Assembly (NCBI RefSeq): GCF_001426375.1
Contig: NZ_LMEO01000001.1
Location: forward strand, 126,840-190,839
DNA: 64,000 nucleotides
Reading direction: 5' to 3'
Source of the DNA: Paenibacillus sp. Root444D2
Lineage (GTDB): Bacteria; Bacillota; Bacilli; Paenibacillales; NBRC-103111
Position numbers and translations under genes: made by a program. This document shows, piece by piece, positions 17,507 through 28,300 of the stretch (position 1 is the first letter of the stretch; each line of letters begins with the position of its first letter). The notes below the pieces were generated by a model. The model was given only the letters and a program-made list of their open reading frames with translations. It searched no databases and was not told the origin of the DNA.

Positions 17507-18688
17507 TTATGGATCTACAAGCAAAAGAATAGCGTCTCCTTGAGCTGCACCGCTGCATATCGCGGCTATGCCATAGCCTCCGCCATTTCTCCGCAGTTCA
17601 TGGATCAAAGTCAGTATGATTCGCGCCCCGCTTGCGCCAATAGGATGACCAAGAGCAATCGCTCCCCCATTAACGTTGACTCGCTCCAGATTCCAGCCAA
17701 GTAATCTTCCACTAGTCAGTAAAACGGCCGCAAAGGCCTCATTTACTTCGAACCTGTCGACTTGCTCCAACGACAAACCTGTTTGACGCAAAAGCTTCAG
17801 AATCGCCAGAGCTGGTGTGGTCGCGATATATGGCGCTCTTTCACCTACAGCAGCGTGACCAACAATCCTAGCCAGAGGCTTTATCCCCTGAGAAACAGCC
17901 TTCGCTTTGGACATGACCACCATGGCAGCTGCTCCGTCATTAACACCCGGGGCGTTCCCAGCTGTTATGGTGCCATCCTTTGTGAACAAAGAAGGTAAAG
18001 CGGCAAGCTTTTCAAGACTTGTATCCGCTCTAGGGACTTCGTCTTGACTAATCTCAATCGTTCCTCCCTTACTCTCGAAGGTTACAGGGATGATTTCCTC
18101 CGCAAAATATCCCTTATTCATCGCATCTATGGCACGAATATGACTGCGAAGTGCCCATTCATCCTGTGCTTTACGGCTAATTCCGAACTCTTCGGCAACA
18201 GTGCTGCCATGCACAATCATATGCACATTGTGAAATGAACACCATAAGCCATCATGAATCATGAGATCCATGAGGCTTTGATCTCCCATTCTTGCTCCCC
18301 ACCGGGCGGTTGGAAGTGCAAATGGTGCATTACTCATGCTTTCCATCCCGCCGGCTACGATAACATCTGCATCTCCTGAACGTATGATTTGATCAGCCAT
18401 TGTCACACTTCTCAGCCCAGAAGCGCACACTTTGTTAATGGTCTCCGTCGTCACGCCCCAATCTAAACCGGCCCATCGTGCAGCCTGACGTGAGGGAATT
18501 TGTCCCGTTCCTGCTTGCAGCACCATCCCCATAAGCACCTCGTCAATCGTTGCCGGATCAATCGAAGATCGGAGGATTGCCTCTTTGATCGCTGTTCCAC
18601 CAAGATTGACGGCTGAGATCTCTTTCAAGGCACCGCCCAATTTACCAAAAGGGGTTCGGGCACCGCCCACAACTACACTTTCCCTCAT
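17507..18688 (-). CDS. mmgA: Acetyl-CoA acetyltransferase (thiolase)
   Basis: This 393-residue thiolase cleaves acetoacetyl-CoA, or a longer 3-ketoacyl-CoA, with CoA. The nucleophile Cys is in INKVCASGLRS near residue 88. The His is in GGAIALGHPIGASGARI and the second Cys in AAICSGAAQGDA. That last motif usually reads CxGGGxG, so the two Ala are slightly unusual. It is placed between the E2-like gene and the 3-hydroxybutyryl-CoA dehydrogenase, with 21-base gaps. It would complete conversion of butyryl units to acetyl-CoA. Confidence 0.92.
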   Translation of the reverse strand: MRESVVVGGARTPFGKLGGALKEISAVNLGGTAIKEAILRSSIDPATIDEVLMGMVLQAGTGQIPSRQAARWAGLDWGVTTETINKVCASGLRSVTMADQIIRSGDADVIVAGGMESMSNAPFALPTARWGARMGDQSLMDLMIHDGLWCSFHNVHMIVHGSTVAEEFGISRKAQDEWALRSHIRAIDAMNKGYFAEEIIPVTFESKGGTIEISQDEVPRADTSLEKLAALPSLFTKDGTITAGNAPGVNDGAAAMVVMSKAKAVSQGIKPLARIVGHAAVGERAPYIATTPALAILKLLRQTGLSLEQVDRFEVNEAFAAVLLTSGRLLGWNLERVNVNGGAIALGHPIGASGARIILTLIHELRRNGGGYGIAAICSGAAQGDAILLLVDP

Positions 18689-18709
18689 GGATTCGTCCCC
18701 CCATCATTC

Positions 18710-19354
18710 TCAATAAATGATCGTTTCTTGATCATATTTCTCCAAATAATACTTAACCCGCTGCATGAAACGGCTGCATATCAATCCGTCCACCATCCGG
18801 TGATCATAGGAAAGACAAAGGTTGGCTATCGATCGGATCGCAATCATCTCCTGAATAACTACGGGCTTACGCACAATGGACTCAAATGTCAGTATGGCCG
18901 CCTGCGGATTATTATTGATTGGACAGGAAAGCAAGGATCCAACCGAGCCGGTGTTGCTAAATGTAAATGAACCCTCAACTAAATCGGTAGGCAGCAAAGA
19001 ATTTCTTCGCGCCCTGTTGACCAACTCATACAGCTCAATTGCGATTCCTGCAATGGATTTACGATCCGCATGATAGATCACAGGTGTTACGACGGTATCG
19101 TTGGCAATAGCAACAACTATCGATAGGTTGATATCCTTTTTGACAAGGATGCTGCCCGAGTGCCAGGTTGAATTCAGTACGGGGAACTCCTTCAAAGCAT
19201 TCACGATCGGTTTCATTACGAATGGGCTAAGCGATAGCGGGACGCCCTCTCTATGCATAAAATCGTCTTTCAACTCTTGCCGCAAGGCGACGAGGTTACT
19301 GACATCCACTTCGATCATCATCCAAGCGCGGGGATTTTCAGAGATACTCTGCAT
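18710..19354 (-). CDS. 2-oxoacid dehydrogenase E2, catalytic domain only (N-terminally truncated BkdB-like)
   Basis: Only the acyltransferase domain is encoded, in 214 residues; full E2 proteins have about 420. The sequence starts MQSISENPRAWMMIEVDVSN, which aligns to about residue 200 of BkdB. It keeps the active-site motif SYDHRMVDG. There is no lipoyl domain and no E1/E3-binding domain. The ATG has a perfect AAGGAGG site that overlaps the E1 beta stop, and only 12 bases separate the genes, so nothing can be hidden upstream. The trimeric core might still form, but it cannot carry acyl groups on its own lipoyl arm. Confidence 0.85.
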   Translation of the reverse strand: MQSISENPRAWMMIEVDVSNLVALRQELKDDFMHREGVPLSLSPFVMKPIVNALKEFPVLNSTWHSGSILVKKDINLSIVVAIANDTVVTPVIYHADRKSIAGIAIELYELVNRARRNSLLPTDLVEGSFTFSNTGSVGSLLSCPINNNPQAAILTFESIVRKPVVIQEMIAIRSIANLCLSYDHRMVDGLICSRFMQRVKYYLEKYDQETIIY

Positions 19355-19366
19355 ACCCAGCCTCCT

Positions 19367-20347
19367 TCAGATTTCCGCTAATTGGCGCATGGCTTCTTTG
19401 ACGATGTCGACATTCGGCAGGTAAAACTTCTCTAAGGTTGGCGCCATGCCAACAGGAGGAATATCGGGAGGGCAGCATCTCATAATGGGTGCATCCAATT
19501 CGTACAACAGGTGTTCCGCGATTAAAGCCGATATTTCAGCCCCAATGCCACCTGTTTTATTATCTTCGTGTACGATCAATATTTTACCGGTTTTTGCTGC
19601 CGCCTCGTAAATAGCAGGCTTATCGAGCGGATGCAGCGTCCGCAAATCCAATATCTCTGTACTTACCCCTTCTTGCTCTAGCTCAAACGCAGCTTTAATT
19701 GCATAATGCACCGACAAACCGTAGGCAATCACTGTGATATCTGTACCCTCGCGCCTTATGGCTGCCTTGCCAATAGGAACGGTGTAATCTTCTTCAGGTA
19801 CTTCATCTGATATCGATAGATAGCACTTCTTATGTTCGAAAAAAAGGACCGGATCCTCATCACGTACGGCCGCTTTCAGTAAACCTTTGGCATCATAGGC
19901 TGTAGATGGCGCAACAATCTTGAGTCCGGGAGTGCCAAAAAAGACCGACTCCGGACACTGTGAGTGATATAATCCACCCCCGCCTGTCGCGCCGTAAGGT
20001 GCGCGTATGACGATTGGACATTGCCAGTCATTGTTCGAGCGATAACGGATTTTCGCTGCCTCGCTTATGATTTGATTAGTCGCCGGGAAAATAAAATCGG
20101 CAAACTGGATTTCCGCTATCGGCCTCATCCCGACCATAGCCGCTCCAATCGCAACACCCACAATGGCTGATTCAGAGAGAGGCGTATCAAGGACTCTCAA
20201 TTCACCGAACCGATCGCGCATGCCTTTCGTCGCATTCAAAACGCCGCCCTTCCCGATATCCTCTCCGAGCACAAAAACATGCTCATCACGTTCCATTTCC
20301 TCCACCATCGCACGGCGAATAGCCTCCAAATACGTTAAGATTGGCAT
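19367..20347 (-). CDS. bkdAB: Branched-chain 2-oxoacid dehydrogenase E1 beta subunit
   Basis: With E1 alpha this 326-residue protein forms the thiamine diphosphate enzyme that decarboxylates branched 2-oxoacids. Typical parts are FVLGEDIGKGGVLNATKGM, the PLSESAIVGVAIGAAMVGMRPIAEIQFADF segment near residue 60-90 and the C-terminal transketolase domain with LDLRTLHPLD. It starts directly at the base after the E1 alpha stop (TAAATG). Valine, leucine and isoleucine oxoacids are the likely substrates, given IcmF next door. Confidence 0.92.
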   Translation of the reverse strand: MPILTYLEAIRRAMVEEMERDEHVFVLGEDIGKGGVLNATKGMRDRFGELRVLDTPLSESAIVGVAIGAAMVGMRPIAEIQFADFIFPATNQIISEAAKIRYRSNNDWQCPIVIRAPYGATGGGGLYHSQCPESVFFGTPGLKIVAPSTAYDAKGLLKAAVRDEDPVLFFEHKKCYLSISDEVPEEDYTVPIGKAAIRREGTDITVIAYGLSVHYAIKAAFELEQEGVSTEILDLRTLHPLDKPAIYEAAAKTGKILIVHEDNKTGGIGAEISALIAEHLLYELDAPIMRCCPPDIPPVGMAPTLEKFYLPNVDIVKEAMRQLAEI

Positions 20348-21358
20348 TTAAGCTTCACCCCCATCTTCCGCATAAACATGCCGTAATACATCCTCGGGAG
20401 CCGGATAAGGGGCTTTTTCAGCATATTTCGTTGCTTCATTCACTTCTTTTGTAACACTCTCATTCAATACTTGTTCGATCTCTTCAGACATAACGCCGCA
20501 TTCGATCAAATAACGGCGAAACCGCTGCAAGCCGTCCTGCTCCTTATGGTACTCTACCTCTTCTTTCGTCCGGTACAGCATATCGTCATCGGCTGTGGAA
20601 TGCGGCGGGATCCGATAAAGCATCGCTTCAATCAATGTCGGCCCATACCCGCGAACGGCACGCTCCCTCGCTTCTTTGACCGCGCGATACACCTCCAGAG
20701 TGTCATTGCCGTCCACACGCTGGCCTGGGAAGCCATAACCGGCGGCACGATCAACAACGCGTCCAGCCACTTGTCTATGCGCAGGAATGGAAATCGCATA
20801 CTGGTTATTTTCGCAAAGGAAGATAACGGGCAGTTTGAATACACCGGCAAAATTGAACGCTTCGTGCACATCCCCTTGGTTGCTCGCCCCTTCGCCAAAG
20901 CTGACGAATGCGACATGATCTTCCTTCTTCATCATGGCCGTCAGTGCGATGCCGACAGCGTGTAGGGCCTGCGTAGCAACCGGACTTGATCCCGAAACAA
21001 TATGATGCTTCTTATAGCCAAAATGCCCTGGCATTTGCCTGCCTCCGTTGATGTCCTCCGCTTTAAATAAGGCTGCCAGCATGAGTTCACGCACGGTCAT
21101 ACCCACCGTTAGGACAAAGGCATAATCCCTGTAATAAGGAAGAAAATAGTCATGCTGCTTATTTAATGCGAATGCCGCTGCTACCTGGGTCGCTTCTTGA
21201 CCCAAACTAGAGATATGAAAGGCCGTTTTACCTGAACGTTGTAGAAGTGTTGCTCGCTCGTCAAACTTCCTTGCTTTGAGCATGAAGGTATACATCTGCA
21301 GCACCTGTTCATCGGTTAAACCGAGCTGTTGATGCTTCATATTTTGCTGAGAAGACAT
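20348..21358 (-). CDS. bkdAA: Branched-chain 2-oxoacid dehydrogenase E1 alpha subunit
   Basis: This 336-residue subunit binds thiamine diphosphate through the GDG-type motif GEGASNQGDVHEAFNFAG ending in CENNQ. The HxxLGQEA motif (SSLGQEATQVAAA) and the phosphorylation-loop-like region HSTADDDMLYR are present. It is separated from icmF by 24 bases. No E3 gene is found in the run, so lipoamide dehydrogenase must come from elsewhere. Confidence 0.92.
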   Translation of the reverse strand: MSSQQNMKHQQLGLTDEQVLQMYTFMLKARKFDERATLLQRSGKTAFHISSLGQEATQVAAAFALNKQHDYFLPYYRDYAFVLTVGMTVRELMLAALFKAEDINGGRQMPGHFGYKKHHIVSGSSPVATQALHAVGIALTAMMKKEDHVAFVSFGEGASNQGDVHEAFNFAGVFKLPVIFLCENNQYAISIPAHRQVAGRVVDRAAGYGFPGQRVDGNDTLEVYRAVKEARERAVRGYGPTLIEAMLYRIPPHSTADDDMLYRTKEEVEYHKEQDGLQRFRRYLIECGVMSEEIEQVLNESVTKEVNEATKYAEKAPYPAPEDVLRHVYAEDGGEA

Positions 21359-21382
21359 AGGAATTCCTCCTCTCTCCTGCTG

Positions 21383-24300
21383 CTACATATTTCTGCGATA
21401 TTGCCCGCCTACCTGATAAAGCGCATGGGTAATTTGCCCCAAGCTTGCTACCTTGACCGTTTCCATCAACTCGGCGAAAATATTGCCGCCATCAAGCGCA
21501 ATTTGCTGCAGCTTTGCCAAAGCCTCGGGTGATTCTGCTTGGTGCCTCAAGAGAAACTCCCTGAGATTCGTAATTTGCTGCTCTTTTTCTTGCGACGTTG
21601 CGCGAGCTAGCGGGATATTCATGTCCTCATCTTTGGAAGGATTGGTAGGAAGGAATGTATTTACGCCAATAATGGGCAGCTCGCCATGATGTTTTTTCAT
21701 TTCATACAGCATCGATTCATTCTGGATTTTACCCCTTTGATACTGAGACTCCATAGCTCCGAGAACACCGCCTCTTTCACTAATTCGTTCTAATTCCTGC
21801 AACACAGCCTCCTCAACCAAATCGGTTAATTCCTCGATGATAAACGAGCCCTGCAGCATGTTTTCGTTTTTAACAAAACCAAGCTCCTTCGTGATGATTA
21901 ATTGAATAGCCATCGCTCGACGTACGGATTCCTCCGTTGGTGTTGTAATAGCCTCGTCATATGAATTTGTATGCAGTGAGTTGCAGTTATCAAGAAGGGC
22001 CATCAGCGCTTGCAGCGTGGTTCGGATATCATTAAAATCAATTTCCTGCGCATGCAGAGATCGCCCCGACGTTTGGATATGATATTTCAGCTTTTGGCTG
22101 CGCTCATTAGAATTGTATTTGTTCTTCATAACCGTTGCCCAAATTCGGCGCGCCACTCGTCCAATCACCGTATATTCGGGATCGAGACCATTGCTGAAAA
22201 AGAAGGATAGATTCGGTGCGAAGTCATCAATTGGCATACCTCTAGCCAAATAATACTCAACATAAGTAAATCCGTTAGCTAGTGTAAAAGCGAGCTGTGA
22301 GATCGGATTCGCCCCTGCTTCAGCAATGTGATAGCCCGAAATAGAGACGGAGTAATAATTACGTACCTCATGATCGATAAAATATTGCTGAATATCACCC
22401 ATCATCCGCAGTGCGAACTCTGTGGAAAAAATGCACGTATTCTGCCCCTGATCCTCCTTCAAAATGTCAGCCTGCACCGTCCCCCTCACCGATTTCAGCG
22501 TCTGCCAGCGGATCTGGTTCGCCTCTACGTCCGTAGGTCGTCTACCCTGCTCCCGAGAGAAGCGTTCGATCTGGAAATCGATCGCTGTGTTCATGTACAT
22601 CGCAAGAAGTATCGGTGCAGGACCGTTAATCGTCATTGAAACCGAAGTCAAAGGATCACAAAGATCGAACCCGGCATACAGCTTTTTCATATCGTCTAGT
22701 GAACAGACACTAACCCCGCTCTCACCGATCTTGCCGTAAATGTCTTGCCGTTCATCAGGATCCTCCCCATACAAGGTGACGGAGTCGAAAGCAGTGCTGA
22801 GCCGCTTGGCTAGATCATTCTGCGACAAATAATGAAAACGTAGATTAGTGCGTTCCGGCGTCCCTTCGCCTGCAAACTGACGCTTGGGGTCCTCCGCTGT
22901 TCGTTTGAAAGGAAAAACACCTGCTGTAAAGGGAAATTCCCCCGGAACATTCTCACGGTACATCCAACGAATGAGGTCTCCTGCATCGCGGTATTTAGGC
23001 AAGCTCACCTTCGGGATATCCAGCCCTGATAAACTTGACGTTGTTAGCTCTGTTACAAATTCTTTATCCCTTACTCGGGTTGTTAATGTTTTGCTTGTGT
23101 ATTTTCTTTGCAGCTCCGGCCACTGGGCCAGTAGATGGCGAGTTTCTTTTTGCATACGCGTCTCTACATTCATCTTAAGTGTTTGCAGCACAGATATATT
23201 TTCGTCTGCACCAAGCTCCTGCTGTAGGGCCGTTATCGCCCCTTCAATTCGGTAGCAGGCAGTGGCCAGTTCGGCTTCCCTTTCTGCGTACGCATGATAC
23301 GCCCGTACCGTATTCGCGATTTCTCCTAAATATTGTGTGCGGTCAGCTGGTATGATGACATGCGTCTTAGCAGCAGCATGACCAGATGAAAAGCCCTGAA
23401 TAGGCCACTGCAAGGCACATTTTCGATTCAAGGTATCGATGAGTGCACGGAATAATGTATCCACACCAGCATCGTTAAATTGACTAGCCATCGTTCCATA
23501 GACAGGCATGGTTTCAAAATTCAAATCAAATAAACCATGATTTCTCTGAACTTGCTTCTTCACATCTCGAAGTGCATCCGCAGAGCCTCTTCGGTCGAAT
23601 TTATTAATCGCGATCAGGTCTGCGTAATCAAGCATATCAATCTTCTCTAATTGCGAAGGCGCACCGAATTCGCTTGTCATCACATAGAGCGACACATCAG
23701 CTACTTCGGTAATCTGATGATCACCTTGACCAATTCCGCTGGTTTCCACCAAAACGAGATCAAAATCGGACGCCTTCAAGATGGCAATGGCAGGAGTGAT
23801 TGCAAGGGATAGTTCATTGCCCGAGCCCCGTGTTGCCATACTTCGCATATACACGCGGTCGTTGTGAACAGCATTCATGCGGATGCGATCCCCGAGCAAA
23901 GCGCCGCCGCTTCGCTGCTTGGTTGGATCGACCGATAGGATAGCGATCGTTTTATCCGGATACTGACGCAGGAAACGCTGGACTAATTCATCGGTTAGGG
24001 AGCTTTTACCCGCTCCTCCCGTGCCTGTGATGCCAACAACTGGACATGTGGCCCCACTCAACTGCGTGTTACTTAATGTCTCTATCTCCGATATCGATTC
24101 CTTGCTTTCACAAGCTAGTTCAGCAGCTGTAATGAAGCGGGCTATCGACCTATGATCTTTGATTTGCCCTACTCCACTTACTTCGTAACCTTGGGCATAA
24201 CCAGAAACCGTACTAAAATCACACTCCTTCATCATGAAGTTAATCATCCCTTGCAAGCCAAGCTCCCTTCCATCATCAGGTGAAAATAGGCGAGTAACGC

Positions 24301-24658
24301 CGTAGTCATGCAGCATTTTGATTTCCGAAGGAAGGATCACACCTCCTCCGCCACCGAAGACTTTGATCTCAGTCGCCCCTTTTTCCCGCAATAAATCAAG
24401 CATATAAGTAAAAAACTCGACATGCCCGCCTTGATACGATGAGACGGCAATTCCCTGAACGTCCTCCTGAATAGCTGCCTGCACAATTTCCCTTACGGAT
24501 CGGTTATGCCCTAGATGAATGACCTCCGCTCCACTGGCTTGAAGAATGCGCCGCATAATCGTAATGGACACATCATGGCCGTCAAATAAAGCCGAAGCCG
24601 TTACGAATCTCACCTTATGCTTCACACGATAGTTGGTTTCCGAACCCACAGTTGACAC
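21383..24658 (-). CDS. icmF: Fused isobutyryl-CoA mutase IcmF
   Basis: This 1091-residue fusion has three parts. An adenosylcobalamin-binding domain (residues about 15-145, DGHD and SSYQGGH) is followed by a MeaB-like G-protein chaperone ([36 protein letters not shown]). Last is a mutase TIM barrel, where AGVFPFKRT carries the Phe expected of IcmF rather than the Tyr of methylmalonyl-CoA mutase. It converts isobutyryl-CoA and butyryl-CoA into each other. The preferred start is GTG at 24658, seven bases after GGAGG; a TTG at 24679 overlaps the preceding stop and encodes that site. Confidence 0.93.
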   Translation of the reverse strand: MSTVGSETNYRVKHKVRFVTASALFDGHDVSITIMRRILQASGAEVIHLGHNRSVREIVQAAIQEDVQGIAVSSYQGGHVEFFTYMLDLLREKGATEIKVFGGGGGVILPSEIKMLHDYGVTRLFSPDDGRELGLQGMINFMMKECDFSTVSGYAQGYEVSGVGQIKDHRSIARFITAAELACESKESISEIETLSNTQLSGATCPVVGITGTGGAGKSSLTDELVQRFLRQYPDKTIAILSVDPTKQRSGGALLGDRIRMNAVHNDRVYMRSMATRGSGNELSLAITPAIAILKASDFDLVLVETSGIGQGDHQITEVADVSLYVMTSEFGAPSQLEKIDMLDYADLIAINKFDRRGSADALRDVKKQVQRNHGLFDLNFETMPVYGTMASQFNDAGVDTLFRALIDTLNRKCALQWPIQGFSSGHAAAKTHVIIPADRTQYLGEIANTVRAYHAYAEREAELATACYRIEGAITALQQELGADENISVLQTLKMNVETRMQKETRHLLAQWPELQRKYTSKTLTTRVRDKEFVTELTTSSLSGLDIPKVSLPKYRDAGDLIRWMYRENVPGEFPFTAGVFPFKRTAEDPKRQFAGEGTPERTNLRFHYLSQNDLAKRLSTAFDSVTLYGEDPDERQDIYGKIGESGVSVCSLDDMKKLYAGFDLCDPLTSVSMTINGPAPILLAMYMNTAIDFQIERFSREQGRRPTDVEANQIRWQTLKSVRGTVQADILKEDQGQNTCIFSTEFALRMMGDIQQYFIDHEVRNYYSVSISGYHIAEAGANPISQLAFTLANGFTYVEYYLARGMPIDDFAPNLSFFFSNGLDPEYTVIGRVARRIWATVMKNKYNSNERSQKLKYHIQTSGRSLHAQEIDFNDIRTTLQALMALLDNCNSLHTNSYDEAITTPTEESVRRAMAIQLIITKELGFVKNENMLQGSFIIEELTDLVEEAVLQELERISERGGVLGAMESQYQRGKIQNESMLYEMKKHHGELPIIGVNTFLPTNPSKDEDMNIPLARATSQEKEQQITNLREFLLRHQAESPEALAKLQQIALDGGNIFAELMETVKVASLGQITHALYQVGGQYRRNM

Positions 24659-24675
24659 GGCTGCACCTCCCTTCC

Positions 24676-25818
24676 TCAATCAGCAAGAAGGCTTCGAGAA
24701 ATGACCACTCGCTGGATTTCGTTCGTCCCTCCATAGATTTGTGTGATCTTGGCATCGCGCATATAACGTTCAACGGGGAATTCTTTTGTATAGCCATATC
24801 CTCCGAAGATTTGAACAGCTTCTACCGTCACCTCCATGGCCGTGTCTCCAGCAAAAAGCTTGGCATAAGCAGATTCTTTGCCGTATGATAATCCCTGACT
24901 TTCTCGCCAAGCGGCTTGATACGTCAGCAGCCTTGCCGCTTCGATTTTGGTTGCCATATTCGCAAGCTTAAAACCAATCGCCTGCTGTTGAGCAATAGGC
25001 TTTCCAAACTGTTTGCGTTCTTTGGCATAGGCCAACGAGACATCCAGTGCTCCTTGCGCGATCCCCACTGCCTGAGCCGCGATTCCAATTCTAGCGCCGT
25101 CAAGCGTGCGCATGGCAATTTTAAACCCTTCTCCTTCATTTCCGAGTAAGTTTTCCTTGGGTATGCGGCAGTTATCAAAACGGATCTCCGTCGTCGGCGA
25201 TGAGCGAATGCCCAACTTTCTTTCCTTTTTGCCAAACGTAAATCCGGGTGTGTCTTTCTCTACGATAAATGCGCTGCAGCCTTTGTGCTTTTGCGAAGGG
25301 TCCGTCAAAGCGATAACGATATAAATGTCCGCAGCACCTGCATTGGTAATGAATTTTTTGGAGCCGTTTAATACATAGTGATCCCCATCTCGTATGGCTG
25401 TCATTCTCATAGATCCAGCATCGGAGCCTGAGCCTATCTCTGTCAGACCGTATGCCCCAAGCTTCTTCCCTTCTGCCATCGGGCGTAGAAACCTTATTTT
25501 CTGCTCCTCCGTCCCAAAGGTATAGATAGGCCAGCCCGCAAGCGAAATATGTGCAGACAGAGTAATACCTGTAGAAGCGCACACACGTGATAGTTCTTCT
25601 ACAACCAGACAATAGGTCAGATAATCGGAGCCAAGCCCACCGTAGTTCTCAGCCCAAGGAATCCCTGTCAGACCAAGCTCTCCCATTTTGTCAAATAAGG
25701 TCCGATCAAACCGTTCATCCTCATCTCGAAGGGCAGCACTCGGTTCTACCTCGTTTTCGGCGAAATCACGGACCATACTGCGAACCATTTCCAGTTCCTC
25801 CGACAAGCTAAAGTCCAT
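24676..25818 (-). CDS. Acyl-CoA dehydrogenase paralogue lacking the usual catalytic Glu
   Basis: This 380-residue FAD enzyme family member has normal flavin and substrate motifs ([39 protein letters not shown]). The site that carries the catalytic base in short- and medium-chain enzymes, IYEGT, reads IYGGT (Gly363, codon GGA at 24732-24730). The other known position for the base, LDxERL in isovaleryl- and long-chain enzymes, reads LDGARI. It is about 70 percent identical by eye to the paralogue at 29486. The ATG at 25818 follows GGAGG. It may be inactive or use another reaction. Confidence 0.85.
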   Translation of the reverse strand: MDFSLSEELEMVRSMVRDFAENEVEPSAALRDEDERFDRTLFDKMGELGLTGIPWAENYGGLGSDYLTYCLVVEELSRVCASTGITLSAHISLAGWPIYTFGTEEQKIRFLRPMAEGKKLGAYGLTEIGSGSDAGSMRMTAIRDGDHYVLNGSKKFITNAGAADIYIVIALTDPSQKHKGCSAFIVEKDTPGFTFGKKERKLGIRSSPTTEIRFDNCRIPKENLLGNEGEGFKIAMRTLDGARIGIAAQAVGIAQGALDVSLAYAKERKQFGKPIAQQQAIGFKLANMATKIEAARLLTYQAAWRESQGLSYGKESAYAKLFAGDTAMEVTVEAVQIFGGYGYTKEFPVERYMRDAKITQIYGGTNEIQRVVISRSLLAD

Positions 25819-25903
25819 GCCTGCAAGACCTCCTCTAGATGACTTATGTGTGCGCAAAGACCCCACCGATTTCAGAAGCTCAGTGAGGATGGTTCATAGA
25901 CCG

Positions 25904-26812
25904 CTACTCATTTTCATTCAAAATCGTTTTGGCAATTTTTTCATCTAATGCTTCATAATCGTAATATCGAATCGTATCATACAGCTCACTCCGGGTTTGC
26001 ATACGGCTGAGAGAGCCATTTTGAGTTCCTGTTTGACTGATTTCCTCAAAAACTCTTTCATAGGCCTTGGCAGCTACGCGAAGTGAAGTGACTGGATAAA
26101 TGACCATATGGAATCCCCAGCTTTCAAATTGCTCCGCCGTATAATAAGGAGTTCGCCCGAATTCCGTCATATTTGCTAAAAGTGGACCCTCCACTTCCTT
26201 ACTAAAGTGTTGAAAGTCCTCCTGACTCTCCAGCGCTTCTGGAAAAATCGCATCCGCTCCGGCTGCAAGATATTGCTGTGCTCTATGAATCGCTTCATCC
26301 ATTCCCTCGACGCTTTTGGCATCCGTACGCGCAACGATAAATAACGTCGGACTCACGGCTTTGATCGTTCGAATTTTCTGAATCATCTCTTCAGCCGAAA
26401 TGAGCTTCTTTCCATTCAAATGTCCGCACTTTTTCGGCATTTCCTGATCCTCGATCTGAACGGCTGCGACTTTCGCCTCCACCATTTCCTTAGCCGTTCT
26501 TGCTACGTTTAAAATACCGCCGAATCCGGTGTCTATATCGACAAGTAGAGGAAGACCGGATGCACGAACCAGCTCACGGGCACGTTCAGCCACCTCATTA
26601 GAGTATATGAGGCCTAAATCAGGTAGTCCCCTGCTAGCTGTATAAGCAGCTCCCGATAAATAAATGGCTTTGAAATGAGCTTGTTTGGCTAATCTTGCTG
26701 CCATTCCGTCGTGGGTACCTGGAATTTTGACTATTGGACCAGCACCAACAAGCTGACGAAATTCAGCGGCCAATCGTTGTTGATCCGGTTCTTCTTCAAT
26801 CAGCCATGACAT
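25904..26812 (-). CDS. prpB: Methylisocitrate lyase
   Basis: This 302-residue phosphoenolpyruvate mutase/isocitrate lyase superfamily enzyme splits 2-methylisocitrate into pyruvate and succinate. Seen are the barrel motif PLLVDIDTGFGGILNVARTAKEM, the catalytic loop KKCGHLNGKKLI (the KKCGH signature) and FIVARTDA. The ATG at 26812 follows CAGGAGG; an earlier ATG includes that site. It lies between prpD and the Glu-less acyl-CoA dehydrogenase. It corresponds to mmgF (yqiQ) of B. subtilis. Confidence 0.93.
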   Translation of the reverse strand: MSWLIEEEPDQQRLAAEFRQLVGAGPIVKIPGTHDGMAARLAKQAHFKAIYLSGAAYTASRGLPDLGLIYSNEVAERARELVRASGLPLLVDIDTGFGGILNVARTAKEMVEAKVAAVQIEDQEMPKKCGHLNGKKLISAEEMIQKIRTIKAVSPTLFIVARTDAKSVEGMDEAIHRAQQYLAAGADAIFPEALESQEDFQHFSKEVEGPLLANMTEFGRTPYYTAEQFESWGFHMVIYPVTSLRVAAKAYERVFEEISQTGTQNGSLSRMQTRSELYDTIRYYDYEALDEKIAKTILNENE

Positions 26813-26851
26813 AAAGACCTCCTGCATCTCGCCGACCTTATTAACCGATGG

Positions 26852-28300
26852 TCATATAATAAAATGCGCCATAAACTCATGAACAGGCGTTTGAATCAAC
26901 CGCTCATAATCAAGGGAGAGCTTCCGTATATCTGTCGTCTTCTGACGAGGAAACCGAGTTAGTAGATTTGCTTCATATTTCTCAATAACCTTAGGTAAAC
27001 CTTCCTCACGACGCCTTCGATGCCCGATCGGATACTCGCAAACGACTTTCTCCGTTTTCGTACCGTCTTTGAAATGAACTTGGACCGCGTTGGCGATCGA
27101 ACGTTTGTCAGGATCCAAGTAATCTTTGCTGTACTGCTCATCCTCGACAACGACCATTTTCTCCCTAAGCGCATCAATCCGAGGATCCTTAGCGACCATT
27201 TCTTCATAATGCTCAGCGGTCAATGTACCAAACAGCAGCCCAATCGCTACCATGTATTGCAAACAATGATCTCGATCAGCAGGATTGTGCAAAGGTCCCT
27301 TCTTATCAATAATCCGAATCGCAGATTGATGGGTAGTCAATGTGATGTGAGCAATCTCATCCAGTCGCTTGTGTACTTTTGGGTACAGCTCTAATGCGCA
27401 CTCGACGGCTGTTTGAGCATGAAATTCAGCAGGAAATGATATTTTAAATAGAATATTTTCCATCACATAGGAACCTAGTGAACGACCTAATGTGAGTTCT
27501 TTTCCTTGAAATAAAACATCTTGGAAGCCCCAGATTTTCGCGGTAAGAGCCGACGAATAGCCCATTTCGCCACCTACAGCCATCAAAGCTAACCGTACCC
27601 CACGACTTGTGGCATCACCGGCAGCCCATGATTTACGGGAACCTGTATTCGGAGCATGCCGATACGTTCTTAAGCTTGCACCATCAATCCATGCGTTAGA
27701 AAGCGCGCTGCACAACTCTTCTCTGTTCGCCCCCAACATTGCCGCAGCAACGGCTGTCGATGCTATTTTCACAAAATGAACATGATCCAGCCCTACACGG
27801 TTTAAGCTGTTCTCAAGTGCAAGCACTCCTTGAATCTCATGCGCTTTAATCATCATGGTGAGGACATCTTTCATCATAAGCGGCTTTTTCCCCTCAGCAA
27901 CTCGATTGCGGCTAAGATAATCGGCGACGGCAAGAATACTGCCAAGATTATCCGAAGGATGCCCCCATTCAGCAGCCAGCCATGTATCGTTATAATCTAG
28001 CCAACGAATCATACATCCGATATTAAAAGCCGCATGGACAGGGTCTAGCTCGTATCTCGTCCCCGGCACACGGGCACCACCCGGTAAGCTTGCACCTGGT
28101 ACAATCGGCCCCAAATGCTTCGTACAATCCGGGAATCGCAAGGCGAGTAATCCGGTGCCAAGTGAATCCAATAAGACATGCTGTGCGATGCGATACGCTT
28201 CCTCACTTTCAATCTCTTTTGCCAATGTATAGTCGGCAATTTCCTCGATTAAGGGGTCAAAGGTCATCTCCTTATTTTCCAGATATCTGGAACTACTCAT
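26852..28300 (-). CDS. prpD: 2-methylcitrate dehydratase
   Basis: This 482-residue MmgE/PrpD family protein dehydrates 2-methylcitrate in the methylcitrate cycle. Recognisable parts are [56 protein letters not shown] and [12 protein letters not shown]. The start overlaps the stop of the methylcitrate synthase gene (ATGA), so the two are coupled. The length matches the PrpD type. It is the orthologue of mmgE in position and sequence. Confidence 0.93.
   Translation of the reverse strand: MSSSRYLENKEMTFDPLIEEIADYTLAKEIESEEAYRIAQHVLLDSLGTGLLALRFPDCTKHLGPIVPGASLPGGARVPGTRYELDPVHAAFNIGCMIRWLDYNDTWLAAEWGHPSDNLGSILAVADYLSRNRVAEGKKPLMMKDVLTMMIKAHEIQGVLALENSLNRVGLDHVHFVKIASTAVAAAMLGANREELCSALSNAWIDGASLRTYRHAPNTGSRKSWAAGDATSRGVRLALMAVGGEMGYSSALTAKIWGFQDVLFQGKELTLGRSLGSYVMENILFKISFPAEFHAQTAVECALELYPKVHKRLDEIAHITLTTHQSAIRIIDKKGPLHNPADRDHCLQYMVAIGLLFGTLTAEHYEEMVAKDPRIDALREKMVVVEDEQYSKDYLDPDKRSIANAVQVHFKDGTKTEKVVCEYPIGHRRRREEGLPKVIEKYEANLLTRFPRQKTTDIRKLSLDYERLIQTPVHEFMAHFII

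Noticed and set aside
18710-20347. The missing E2 lipoyl domain hidden in another frame upstream
   Set aside because: The upstream bases are fully used by E1 beta, which has a normal end, and only 12 bases lie between the genes.
21383-24658. DGHDVS in IcmF considered a broken cobalamin-binding DxHxxG motif
   Set aside because: The Asp and His are present, and to my knowledge IcmF proteins often vary at the last position; not clearly abnormal.
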